Assembly: GCA_034927815.1 (NCBI GenBank)
Contig: JAYFPK010000024.1
Location: 13,986-77,985, forward strand
Direction of reading: 5' to 3'
DNA from: Limiplasma sp034927815
GTDB lineage: Bacteria > Bacillota > Clostridia > Christensenellales > Aristaeellaceae
Length of the DNA: 64,000 bases
Positions 8,493-16,823 of the stretch are shown in pieces (within the stretch, counting starts at the first letter, position 1; every line of letters starts with the position of its first letter). Both the position numbers and the translations under genes were made by a program. The notes beneath the pieces are model-generated. The model had not been told where the DNA came from and did not search any database. It saw nothing but the letters and a program-made list of their open reading frames with translations.

Positions 8493-8874
8493 CGGTGATC
8501 CCCGCCTCCTTTGCGAAATGGCGGCGAAAAATTTCTTGCATCGCCGCCCGGCATTCGCTTTCATATGCCTCAAAGCGCGTGAGCAGGTCCTCTCCCTGGG
8601 GGGTGAGGGTGGTTTCCCCGCCGCTCTTGCCGCCGGTTTTGCGGGACAGCACCGCAAAGCCCGCTTCGGCCTCCAAGGTGTTGAGAATGCGCCAAGCCTT
8701 GCTGTAGCTCATTTCCATCTCCTCGCAGGCCAGCCGCACCGAACCGTGCCTGCGGATCAGCCGCATCAGCTCCCGGCAGCCCGGCCCCAAAAAGCGCACA
8801 TTCTTGGCAATCTGCAACTTCATCATGGGATACCAAAGCTCCTGGGCCGGCTCCTGAAAAGTTTGCCGGGGCAT
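8479..8874 (-). CDS. ModE-type winged-helix DNA-binding protein
   Basis: 131 aa from ATG 8874, with GGGGAGG 7 nt upstream and overlapping nothing. The region FLGPGCRELMRLIRRHGSV, then EEMEMSYSKAWRILNTLE, is the LysR/ModE-like winged helix of the ModE N-terminal domain. The C-terminal mop/TOBE molybdate-binding domains of E. coli ModE are absent, as is common in Firmicutes. It probably controls the mod/moa operon in which it lies. How it would sense molybdenum is not visible. Confidence 0.85.
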   Translation of the reverse strand: MPRQTFQEPAQELWYPMMKLQIAKNVRFLGPGCRELMRLIRRHGSVRLACEEMEMSYSKAWRILNTLEAEAGFAVLSRKTGGKSGGETTLTPQGEDLLTRFEAYESECRAAMQEIFRRHFAKEAGITDEAD

Positions 8875-8876
8875 GG

Positions 8877-9911
8877 CTACACCTCCCCTTTGAGCAGCAA
8901 TACGTCCTCCGGGGCGATGGACAAAGCGGCGGGCAAGCCCCCGCCCTTGGGCAGGCGCGCCCACAGGGACGCGGCTTCCTGGACATCCCCCAGCCTTACC
9001 TGGGCGCTGTACGCGTCCATTTCCTCCAGCCTCTCCAGGCAGGCAAACCGGAACCGGTTCACGCCCTCGGGGCTCCCCACAGGCCGCAGGCAGTTCTCCC
9101 TCACCCCCACGGCGGTGGTGTCCTCCGGCGCAGGCCCGGCGGCCAGGAGCTCCACGCCCCAGTCCAGGGCCTGGAGCCGGTTTCCACCCAGGGACCTGGC
9201 CCTGGAGATGTTGCGGCAGCCCATCAGCCGGGCCGCCTGAACAAGCCCCGGCTGGGCGAACAGGGCCTTGATCTCCCCCTGGGCAATGCAACGCCCCTGG
9301 TCAAACACCGCCAGATGCTGGCACAGGTGGTAGGCTTCCCGCTGGTCGTGGGTCACCAGCACCACGGGGCCGCCAAAATCCTGGAGCATTCTTTGCAATT
9401 CCAGCTGCATCTGCTCCCGCATGCCCGAGTCCAAAGCGGAAAAGGGTTCGTCCAACAGCAGCGCCTCCGGCGCGGCGGCCAGGCACCGGGCCACAGCCAC
9501 CCGCTGCTGCTGCCCCCCGGAGAGCTGGCCGGGGTAGCGCTTCTCCAGACCCAGAAGCTGAAAGCGCTCCATCAGCGCGCCCACGCTCTTTTTGCGCTTT
9601 TCCCGGGGAAGGGCGCAGCCGATGTTCTCCGCCACACTCATGCGGGGAAACAGGGCGTAGTTCTGGAATAAGTACCCCACTCTCCGCTCCTGAGGGCGCA
9701 GGGCGATCCCCTTGGAGGCATCATACAGCACCCGGCCGGATAATGCAATCCGTCCTTCCTGGGGGGCCTCAATGCCCGCCACACACCGCAGCGTCATGCT
9801 CTTGCCGCTGCCGGAAGCGCCTAAGATGCCCATCGTTCCGGCCTGAACCGAAAAGGCCGCGTCCAGCTCGAAGCCCTTCAGCAGCCGCTTCACCTGTACT
9901 TCCAGCCCCAT
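8877..9911 (-). CDS. modC: Molybdate ABC transporter ATP-binding protein
   Basis: 344 aa from ATG 9911, preceded by GGAGGG. ATPase motifs: Walker A GASGSGKS, Q-loop at YLFQNYALFP, signature LSGGQQQRVA, Walker B LLLDEPFSALD and the switch histidine in VLVTHD. A C-terminal extension of about 110 residues fits the ModC-type regulatory region. It drives molybdate import with ModA and ModB. Confidence 0.95.
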   Translation of the reverse strand: MGLEVQVKRLLKGFELDAAFSVQAGTMGILGASGSGKSMTLRCVAGIEAPQEGRIALSGRVLYDASKGIALRPQERRVGYLFQNYALFPRMSVAENIGCALPREKRKKSVGALMERFQLLGLEKRYPGQLSGGQQQRVAVARCLAAAPEALLLDEPFSALDSGMREQMQLELQRMLQDFGGPVVLVTHDQREAYHLCQHLAVFDQGRCIAQGEIKALFAQPGLVQAARLMGCRNISRARSLGGNRLQALDWGVELLAAGPAPEDTTAVGVRENCLRPVGSPEGVNRFRFACLERLEEMDAYSAQVRLGDVQEAASLWARLPKGGGLPAALSIAPEDVLLLKGEV

Positions 9912-9912
9912 C

Positions 9913-10596
9913 CTATCCCTCCTCCCCATGAGCGAGGGACTTTTTACCCCCGGACAGGGCCCCCATGCCCAGCAGCGCCAGCAAGGAAACCCCCAACAGA
10001 ATCAGCACATAATCCTGGGCGCCCTCCATGTCCCCCGCCGCCACCGCCGAGTAAATCGCCAGGGGCAGCGTCCGGGTTTTGCCCTGGATGTTCCCCGCGA
10101 TCATGGCCGTAGCGCCGAACTCCCCCAGGCCCCGGGCAAAGGCCAGCACCGCGCCGGACATCACCCCAGGCAAGGCCATAGGCAGCTCCACCCGCAGAAA
10201 AATCCAACTTTCGCTCCGCCCCAGGGTGCGGGCCGCGTCCAGCAAAGAGGAATCCACCTGGCGCAGGGCTCCCCGGGCCGAGCGGTACATCAGCGGAAAG
10301 CTGAGCACAAAGGCCGCCAACACCGTGGCCTCCCAGGAGAAGGCGATTTTGAAGCCAAAGTAATCCAGGAAGAATTGCCCGATGGGCCTCTTCACTCCAA
10401 AGACGTATAACAAAAAGAAGCCGGCCACCGTGGGGGGCAGCACCATGGGCAAGGTGCACACCCCGTCCACCAGGCCCCGGAGCCAGGGCCTGCGAATGGC
10501 CGAGACGGCCTTCGCGGCCATCAGCCCCAGCACGAAGGTGAGGCTGATGGATACGAAGGCCGTTTTCATGGAAATGAGAATCGGCGAAAGGTTCAT
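9913..10596 (-). CDS. modB: Molybdate ABC transporter permease
   Basis: 227 aa with about five or six hydrophobic spans and the EAA-like loop LDAARTLGRSESWIFLRVEL that docks with the ATPase, plus ARGLGEFGATAMIAGN, typical of ModB/CysT. It lies between modA and modC with gaps of 1-3 bp. Confidence 0.95.
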   Translation of the reverse strand: MNLSPILISMKTAFVSISLTFVLGLMAAKAVSAIRRPWLRGLVDGVCTLPMVLPPTVAGFFLLYVFGVKRPIGQFFLDYFGFKIAFSWEATVLAAFVLSFPLMYRSARGALRQVDSSLLDAARTLGRSESWIFLRVELPMALPGVMSGAVLAFARGLGEFGATAMIAGNIQGKTRTLPLAIYSAVAAGDMEGAQDYVLILLGVSLLALLGMGALSGGKKSLAHGEEG

Positions 10597-10599
10597 GGC

Positions 10600-11376
10600 C
10601 TATTGGTTGCGGCTGAAGCCGTAGCTTTCAAATACGGCCAGGGCTTCGTCGGATTTCAGGAAATCCAGGAAGGCCTGAGCCGCTTCCTTGTGCTGGGAGG
10701 CGGCCACCATGCCCACAGGGTAGACCACCTGCTGGGCCAGGCTGCCCTCGGGCGCCTCGCACAGCACCTTGACCCGGTCCGTGGAGGCCGCGTCGGTGGC
10801 GTAGACAATGCCCACGTCCGCGCTGCCCTCGGCCACCCAGTTCAGCACCTCCGTCACATTGGTGCCCAGGCTGGCCTTCTCCAGGGCCTGCTCCCAGACG
10901 CCCAAGCTGGTGAGGGCTTCCTGGGAATACTGCCCCACCGGCACGCTCTCGGGGTCGCCCAAAGCGATGGTCTCCGCTTCTAAAATGCGCTCAAAGGAAT
11001 CAATGGCGGTATCCGAGTCCGCCGGGGCGATCAGCACGATGCGGTTCACCAGCAAAGGCGTCACGGAGGCGTCCTCCATCAAAGCCTGTTCCTGCAGGGC
11101 CTTCATCTGCTTCATGGCCGCGGACATGAACAGGTTCGCCTCCATGCCTTCCTCAATCTGGGTTTGAAGCTTTCCGGAGCTGTCGTAGGTTCCTTCCACA
11201 TGGATGCCGGGATTTGCTTCTTCAAACATGGGAATCAACCGCTCTGTAAACGCGTTCTCCAGGCTGGCCGCCGCAGCCACCAAGATCGTCGTCTGCTCCT
11301 GGGCCATTGCCGCTCCCGAAACCATCATTGCCAATGCCAGCACCCCCACCATTACCATCGTCAGTTTCCGTCTCAT
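10600..11376 (-). CDS. modA: Molybdate-binding protein
   Basis: 258 aa from ATG 11376, preceded by AGAGGTG; the upstream open frame has no better start. A signal peptide (MRRKLTMVMVGVLALAMMVS, cleavage near AAMAQ) is followed by LVAAAASLENAFTE, the oxyanion-binding start of ModA. Later GTYDSSGKLQTQI and ADVGIVYATDA are also ModA-like. It is exported and bound to the outer face or tethered by an unseen means, since no lipobox is visible. It is the first gene of the long Mo/Se operon. Confidence 0.95.
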   Translation of the reverse strand: MRRKLTMVMVGVLALAMMVSGAAMAQEQTTILVAAAASLENAFTERLIPMFEEANPGIHVEGTYDSSGKLQTQIEEGMEANLFMSAAMKQMKALQEQALMEDASVTPLLVNRIVLIAPADSDTAIDSFERILEAETIALGDPESVPVGQYSQEALTSLGVWEQALEKASLGTNVTEVLNWVAEGSADVGIVYATDAASTDRVKVLCEAPEGSLAQQVVYPVGMVAASQHKEAAQAFLDFLKSDEALAVFESYGFSRNQ

Positions 11377-11688
11377 GATGCGCACCTCTTTCTTCGTTCC
11401 TTGGGCCTGTCCCTTTTGAAAATCCGTGTTATTTTCAAATACAATTCGCCTCATTTTACCGTCAATCAGGCATATTGTCAACTCCTTCGCGGTATATGGA
11501 CAGGCTTTGTATGAATATGATATCATATACCATCATTCGTCCCTCCCCGTGGGGGCCTCCGCGCCGATTCCAAAGAATTTGAACCTTGTTCCGAAATTCG
11601 CACATTTTTTTTGGATGGATTGTGACATATAATTCTGGCAATGAGACATGGAAAACATGTCCAAAGAATTGAACGGAGGGATTGCCTC
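11377..11688. promoter_or_regulatory. Divergent intergenic region with dyad; candidate ModE-type operator
   Basis: This gap of 312 bp separates the Mo/Se operon (minus) from the sugar importer (plus). It is AT-richer than its surroundings. GGTATATG (11491-11498) is repeated inverted as CATATACC (11524-11531), and the inner ATATGATATCATAT (11515-11528) is a perfect 14-bp palindrome. Position suits an operator for modA or for the plus operon. TATAT half-sites recall ModE boxes, but spacing differs from the E. coli site, so the regulator is not assigned. Confidence 0.4.
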
Positions 11689-12684
11689 ATGAAGAAACTT
11701 GTTGCCCTGGTACTGTGCCTCATGATGATGGCCGCCTTCACTGCCAGCGCCAGCGCGCTGACCGTGGCCTTCTCCCAAATTGGACAGGAGTCCGACTGGC
11801 GGACCGCCAACACCGACGACCTGTGCGGCGCTATCGAAGCCGAGGGCTGGACCCTGGTGTACGACGACGCCCAGCAGAAGCAGGAGAACCAGATCAAGGC
11901 TCTGCGGAACTTCATCTCCCAGGGCGTTGACTACATCCTCTTCACCGGCGTTGTCACCACCGGCTGGGAAGAAGTCCTCAAGGAAGTCAACGAGGCTGAG
12001 ATTCCCCTGATTCTCATCGACCGTATGCCCGACTCCATCGACCAGATCGAGTACGCCGCCGCCTTCGGCGGGGACTTCGTGGAAGAAGGCCGCCGCATGG
12101 GCTTCTGGACCGGCAACTACTTCGCCAGCGTTGGCCGCGGTGAAGAAGAAATCAACGCCGTGATTCTGGAAGGCACCACCGGCGCCACCGCCGCCACCGA
12201 CCGTACCACCGGCATCCACGAAGCGCTGGCGAACTTCCCCAACATCAAGGTTGTGGCTTCCCAGACCGGCAACTTCACCCGGGCCGAAGGCCAAACCGTC
12301 ATGGAGAGCTTGCTCAAGTCCCTGGACAAGATCGACGTAGTGCTGGCTGAGAACGATGACATGGGCCTGGGCGCCATCGCCGCCATCAAGGACGCCGGCA
12401 AGGTTCCCGGCAAGGACATCATCGTTGTGGGCTGCGACTCCGTGAAGGCCGCCTTTGACTCCATCGTGGCCGGCGACATGACCGCCACCATCGAGTGCAC
12501 CCCCCTCTACTCTCCCTTCGTCGTCGACTGCATCAAGCGCCTGGAGGCCGGCGAGACCTTTGGCCGCGAAGTGCTGCATCCCGAAGAGTTCGTGTATGAC
12601 GCCACCGGCGGCATCGCCTACACCGCGGAAGGCGACAAGCTGTCCATCAAGGCTGAGGACGTCATTGCCGAGCGCAAGTATTAA
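11689..12684 (+). CDS. Sugar ABC transporter substrate-binding protein, YtfQ-like
   Basis: 331 aa from ATG 11689, with GGAGG upstream. A signal peptide (MKKLVALVLCLMMMAAFTAS) is followed by LTVAFSQIGQESDWRTAN and QQKQENQIKALRNF, the conserved start of the galactofuranose-binding YtfQ group in the periplasmic-binding-protein type 1 fold. It then shows ENDDMGLGAIAAIKDAG in the hinge/lobe region. It captures a sugar, probably a furanose, for the ATPase and two permeases that follow. The ligand is inferred from family only. A hairpin follows the stop. Confidence 0.9.
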   Translation: MKKLVALVLCLMMMAAFTASASALTVAFSQIGQESDWRTANTDDLCGAIEAEGWTLVYDDAQQKQENQIKALRNFISQGVDYILFTGVVTTGWEEVLKEVNEAEIPLILIDRMPDSIDQIEYAAAFGGDFVEEGRRMGFWTGNYFASVGRGEEEINAVILEGTTGATAATDRTTGIHEALANFPNIKVVASQTGNFTRAEGQTVMESLLKSLDKIDVVLAENDDMGLGAIAAIKDAGKVPGKDIIVVGCDSVKAAFDSIVAGDMTATIECTPLYSPFVVDCIKRLEAGETFGREVLHPEEFVYDATGGIAYTAEGDKLSIKAEDVIAERKY

Positions 12685-12714
12685 TCCCGCACAGGGCTTA
12701 TGGAAATAGGCCAC

Positions 12715-12743
12715 GACGGATGAGGGCCTTGTCCCTCATCCGT
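12715..12743 (+). terminator. Intercistronic GC hairpin after the SBP gene
   Basis: GACGGATGAGGG pairs with CCCTCATCCGTC across a 5-nt loop (12-bp stem) and no long T run follows. It is more likely an mRNA-stabilising or partial-termination structure that raises binding-protein expression than a full terminator. Confidence 0.65.
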
Positions 12744-12785
12744 CCTTCCTGTAAAGCGGACTTCCTACAGTGAGGGGATGATCTT

Positions 12786-14297
12786 TTGCAAGACAACATT
12801 CTGGAAATGAAAGGCATTTCGATCCAGTTCCCTGGGGTAAAGGCGCTGGACGAGGTGGACTTTTCGCTGAAGAGGGGCGAGGTTCACGCGCTGCTGGGAG
12901 AAAACGGCGCGGGAAAATCCACCTTGATCAAATGCTTGACCGGGGTCCACCACATGGATACGGGCACGATCCTTCTGGACGGCCAGGAGATTCATCCCTC
13001 CTCTCCCCAGGCGGCTATCGCCATGGGGATTTCCACGGTGTTCCAAGAGGTCAGCCTGTGCCCAAACCTCACGGTGGCCGAGAATATCTTCATCGGCCGC
13101 CAGCCCATGGCAGGCCCCCGGATCGACTGGAAAACCATGAACCGCCGGGCCGTGGAGCTCATGGAGCGCATGGGCATGAGCATCGATGTCACCCGCCCCC
13201 TGTCCAACTATTCCATCGCCATCCAGCAGATGGTCTCCATCGCCCGGGCTGTGGACATCCAGGCCAAGGTGCTGATTCTGGACGAACCCACCTCCTCTTT
13301 GGACGAGCACGAGGTCCAGCGCCTCTTTGACGTGGTGCGCAGCCTGAAAGCCGAGGGCCTGGGGATTATCTTCATTACCCACTTCCTGGACCAGGTGTTT
13401 GAGATTTCCGACCAGATCACGGTGCTGCGCAACGGCCGCCTGGTGGGGCAGTTCGCCACCGATTCCATCAGCAAGCTGGAATTGGTGACCCACATGATCG
13501 GCAAGGACATGAATGTGATTTTCAACCTGAAGCGCGCCCAGCAAAACCCCGATGCTCCCGTGGTGCTTCAGGCCGAGCATATCGGCATCCCCGGCAAGGT
13601 GGAGGATATTTCCCTTGAGGTCAAGCGGGGCGAATTGGTGGGCTTTGCGGGCCTTTTGGGCTCCGGCCGCACGGAAACCGCCGAGATGCTCTTTGGCGTC
13701 ACCCGGCCCCAGCACGGCGAAATCAAAAAGGATGGCCAGCCCCTTTCCCTGAAAGCGCCCCTGGACGCCATCAACCGGAAGATCGCCTTCTGCCCCGAGG
13801 ACCGCAAGCGGGATGGCATCATCGGCGACCTTTCCGTCCGGGAGAACATCTTCCTGGCCGTCCAGGCCAAGCGGGGCTTTTTGAAGCCCATGTCCCGGCA
13901 GGAGCAGCAGGCCTTGGCCGACAAGTACATCCAACTCTTGTCCATTGCCACCCCCGACGCCGAAAAGAAGGTGGGCGAGCTCTCCGGCGGCAACCAGCAA
14001 AAGGTGATTTTGGCCCGCTGGATGGCTACCAACCCCGACGTGCTGATCCTGGACGAACCCACCCGGGGCATCGACGTGGGGGCCAAGGCTGAAATCCAGA
14101 GGCTGATGCTGGAAATGTGCGGGCAGGACATGGCCGTGATCTTCATCAGCTCCGAGCTGGACGAGATCATCCGCTGTTCCAACCGCATCATCGTCATGCG
14201 GGACGGGGCCAAGGCCGCGGAGCTGGATGGGGAAAACTGCCAGCAAGCCGATATTTTGGCGATCATCGCCAATGAAACCCCGGAGGTGACCGCATGA
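12786..14297 (+). CDS. Sugar ABC transporter ATPase, tandem nucleotide-binding domains (YtfR-like)
   Basis: 503 aa if the TTG at 12786 is used (GAGGGG about 8 nt upstream); the first in-frame ATG is 12807. Two ATPase domains are present. The first has Walker A GENGAGKST and Walker B ILDEPTSSLD. The second (from about residue 258) has a degenerate P-loop GLLGSGRTE, signature LSGGNQQKV and ILDEPTRGIDVGAKAE. This is the RbsA/AraG/YtfR architecture of monosaccharide importers. The stop overlaps the first permease by 4 bp. Confidence 0.95.
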   Translation: MQDNILEMKGISIQFPGVKALDEVDFSLKRGEVHALLGENGAGKSTLIKCLTGVHHMDTGTILLDGQEIHPSSPQAAIAMGISTVFQEVSLCPNLTVAENIFIGRQPMAGPRIDWKTMNRRAVELMERMGMSIDVTRPLSNYSIAIQQMVSIARAVDIQAKVLILDEPTSSLDEHEVQRLFDVVRSLKAEGLGIIFITHFLDQVFEISDQITVLRNGRLVGQFATDSISKLELVTHMIGKDMNVIFNLKRAQQNPDAPVVLQAEHIGIPGKVEDISLEVKRGELVGFAGLLGSGRTETAEMLFGVTRPQHGEIKKDGQPLSLKAPLDAINRKIAFCPEDRKRDGIIGDLSVRENIFLAVQAKRGFLKPMSRQEQQALADKYIQLLSIATPDAEKKVGELSGGNQQKVILARWMATNPDVLILDEPTRGIDVGAKAEIQRLMLEMCGQDMAVIFISSELDEIIRCSNRIIVMRDGAKAAELDGENCQQADILAIIANETPEVTA

Positions 14298-15361
14298 AGC
14301 GCAAAATCGATTGGGAGCGCATCATCCGTTCCAAGCTGTTCTGGGCGGTGGTGGCGGAGGCGTTGATCCTCTTGGTCAGCGTTATTCTCCGTCCGGATTT
14401 CCTGAAAATCGAGTTCAACCAGGCTACCGGCATGTTCTACGGAGTGCCCATTGACATCCTCAACCGTTCCTCTGAAATCATTATCATCGCCATGGGCATG
14501 ACCCTGGTGATCGCCTTGGGGGGCACGGACCTGTCCGTGGGCGCGCTGGTGGCCGTCTCCGGAGCCCTGGCGCTGAAATTTCTGCGCTGGGACGTGCTGG
14601 AATACCCCACTCCCGGCAATTACACCATCATGCCCTTCTATCTGGTGATTTTGGTGCCTCTGGTGGTCTGCGCCCTGATGGGGGCTTTCAACGGCATGCT
14701 CATTTCCAAGCTCAAGCTCCAGCCCATCATCGCCACGCTGATTTTGATGGTGGCCGGGCGGGGCATTGCCCAGATCGCCACCAACGGCAAGCAGTTCACC
14801 ACCATGTACGAGCCCTTCCAGGTCATCGCCCGGGGCAATGTGCTGGGGCTGCCCATGCCCATCCTCATCACCGCGGTGGTGGTGCTGGGCGTGTCCCTGT
14901 TCACCCGCAAGACCTCCTTTGGCATGTTTGTGGAGTCCGTGGGCGTGAACCCCAGCGCCAGCCGGGTATCCGGGCTCCGGTCCGATCACATCATCATGAT
15001 CGCCTACATCCTCACGGGCTTTCTTTCCGGCATTTCCGGGCTGATCTACTCCAGCCGCATCTCCTCCTGCGATTCCAACAACGCGGGGCTCAACAATGAG
15101 ATGGATGCCATTTTGGCGGTGGTCATCGGCGGCACCAGCATGTCCGGCGGCAAGTTCAGCCTGGCGGGGACCGTGGTGGGCGCGCTGATCATGCGCACCA
15201 TCATCACGCTGGTGTATTTCTTCGGCATCGTATCCGAAGCCATTTTGGCCTTTGAGGCCGTGATCATCGCGGTGGTCATCGTGCTTCAATCCGAGCCTGT
15301 CCGCAGGGCCATGGCCAAGCGCGGGCACAAAAAAGTGACGGGGGGTGTGGTCCGTGCTTAA
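14294..15361 (+). CDS. Sugar ABC transporter permease 1 (YtfT-like)
   Basis: 355 aa with many hydrophobic spans. The motifs ALGGTDLSVGALVAVSG, LILMVAGRGIAQI and AILAVVIGGTSMSGG are those of RbsC/YtfT-type permeases, with the characteristic YtfT-like long loop between the third and fourth spans. It works with the second permease downstream, matching the YtfT-YjfF heterodimer plan. ATGA overlap with the ATPase gene. Confidence 0.93.
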   Translation: MKRKIDWERIIRSKLFWAVVAEALILLVSVILRPDFLKIEFNQATGMFYGVPIDILNRSSEIIIIAMGMTLVIALGGTDLSVGALVAVSGALALKFLRWDVLEYPTPGNYTIMPFYLVILVPLVVCALMGAFNGMLISKLKLQPIIATLILMVAGRGIAQIATNGKQFTTMYEPFQVIARGNVLGLPMPILITAVVVLGVSLFTRKTSFGMFVESVGVNPSASRVSGLRSDHIIMIAYILTGFLSGISGLIYSSRISSCDSNNAGLNNEMDAILAVVIGGTSMSGGKFSLAGTVVGALIMRTIITLVYFFGIVSEAILAFEAVIIAVVIVLQSEPVRRAMAKRGHKKVTGGVVRA

Positions 15362-16403
15362 GGTTCAGGCCAAGCGGCAAAACCTGTTTTCACGCCTGGC
15401 AAATCCCAAGTTCGTCATGGTCTACGCCACGCTGGGCATCTTCCTGATTATCTACCTCTTCGGCGCGGTCATGTTCGGCGGCAAGGGCTTCACCACCGTG
15501 CGGACCTTGACCCTCATGTTCATCGACAGCTCCTACATAGGCATCTCCGCCATCGGCATGACCATGGTGCTGATCACCGGGGGCATTGACCTGTCCGTGG
15601 CCTCCGTGGCCTCCCTCACCGGAATGTTCATCGCCTACGGCACCTCCCAGCTGGGGATTGACCCGTTGGTCTGCATGCTGTTTTCCCTGTGCGTGGGCAC
15701 GGGCCTGGGGCTTTTGATGGGCGCGACGATCCACCATCTCAACGTGCCTCCCTTCATCACCACCTTGACGGGGTCGTTCCTGGCCCGGGGCGTCTGCTCC
15801 TTGATCAGCCGGGACTCCATCTCCATCTCCCACCCCACCGTTGACGCCCTGGCGGGCTGGAAGGTCTATTTGATGCACCTCCAGGACGGGGAGTGGGTGA
15901 AACTCAAGCCCGTGGCCTACATCAACTTCAACGTGCTGTTGATGCTGGCCATGGTGGTGGTGGGAATTATCCTTTTGCAATGGACCCGCTTTGGCCGCAA
16001 CGTGTACGCCGTAGGCGGCAGCGAGCAGTCCGCCAAGCTCATGGGCCTGCCCGTGGGCCGCACCAAGATCCTGGTCTACGGCTTCAACGGCTTCTGCTCC
16101 GCCCTGGCGGGGATCGCCTATGTGCTGTATGTGAAATCCGGCTGGAACCTGGCCCTGGCGGGGGGAGAACTGGACGTGATCTCCTCGGCGGTTATCGGCG
16201 GCGTGCTGCTCACCGGCGGCGTAGGCTATCCCATCGGCACGCTCCTGGGCGTGATGCTCAAATCCACCATTCCCGCGCTGATCACCTTCAGCGGGAACCT
16301 GAACTCCTGGTGGGCCAAAATTGCCACAGGCGTGCTGCTGCTGATTTTTATCGTCATCCAGCGGATTGTGGTGACCTACTCGGCCCGAAAGAAGGTCAAG
16401 TAG
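15345..16403 (+). CDS. Sugar ABC transporter permease 2 (YjfF-like)
   Basis: 352 aa if the GTG at 15345 is used; GTG 15354, with a G-rich site about 8 nt upstream, is an equally good start. It contains LITGGIDLSVASVASLTG, PPFITTLTGSFLARG, YAVGGSEQSAKLMGLP and VISSAVIGGVLLTGG, typical of RbsC-family permeases, YjfF branch. Two different permease genes in one importer operon is the layout of the YtfQRT-YjfF galactofuranose system. Confidence 0.92.
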   Translation: MWSVLKVQAKRQNLFSRLANPKFVMVYATLGIFLIIYLFGAVMFGGKGFTTVRTLTLMFIDSSYIGISAIGMTMVLITGGIDLSVASVASLTGMFIAYGTSQLGIDPLVCMLFSLCVGTGLGLLMGATIHHLNVPPFITTLTGSFLARGVCSLISRDSISISHPTVDALAGWKVYLMHLQDGEWVKLKPVAYINFNVLLMLAMVVVGIILLQWTRFGRNVYAVGGSEQSAKLMGLPVGRTKILVYGFNGFCSALAGIAYVLYVKSGWNLALAGGELDVISSAVIGGVLLTGGVGYPIGTLLGVMLKSTIPALITFSGNLNSWWAKIATGVLLLIFIVIQRIVVTYSARKKVK

Positions 16404-16429
16404 CGCAAGGGAGAATACCGGGAACCTTG

Positions 16430-16634
16430 CCGGCCTTTCGGTTGCCCCAGCGTTCCCTGCCGTTGGGCTGCCCGCCTTAAGCCCCCAGCTTTCGGGTCGC
16501 TAGCCCTTCGTGTGATCCGGCCTTTCGGTTGCCCCAGCGTTCCCTGCCTTTGGGCTGCCCGCCTCAAGCCCCACCTCTCATTCGCTTTTGCCTTCAGGAA
16601 AGGGCCCACAGGGCATACGCTCACTGGCGGCGCC
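16430..16634 (+). repeat. Tandem 57-bp repeat and left arm of a 74-bp dispersed inverted repeat
   Basis: A 57-bp unit starting CCGGCCTTTCGGTTGCCCC occurs at 16430-16486 and again at 16517-16573 with two mismatches. The second copy runs into a 74-bp segment (16561-16634) that recurs reverse-complemented at 21200-21273 with 66 of 74 positions equal. Open frames through it are not convincing genes. Confidence 0.8.
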
Positions 16635-16690
16635 CCAGACCTCCGCTTAAGGGATTTCATCCCTATCAGAACCCCATCATCAAACATCAA

Positions 16691-16733
16691 AAAAAGAGCC
16701 GGGGATTGCCATAGACGCTGCCCCGCTCTTTTT
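16691..16733. terminator. Bidirectional terminator between converging operons
   Basis: AAAAAGAGCCGGGG and CCCCGCTCTTTTT pair with one bulge, giving A/T runs on both sides, as expected between the plus-strand importer and the minus-strand regulator operon. Two further dyads follow, CCAAAGGGA/TCCCTTTGG (16755-16776) and TTGGGGA/TCCCCAA (16784-16802). Confidence 0.8.
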
Positions 16734-16823
16734 GTATGGCCCAAAGAGGGGATTCCAAAGGGACTTGTCCCTTTGGCAGGGGTTTGGGGACGGAGTCCCC
16801 AACGTCTCCCTCCCCCATCCCCG

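Noticed and set aside
11377..11688. Molybdenum-cofactor riboswitch upstream of modA
   Set aside because: The gap has dyads but no structure I can match to the Moco RNA motif, and the operon has a ModE-like protein instead.
11533..12714. Minus-strand frame of 393 codons over the YtfQ-like gene
   Set aside because: Antisense of a clear SBP; rich in Gly/His/Val repeats typical of shadow frames.
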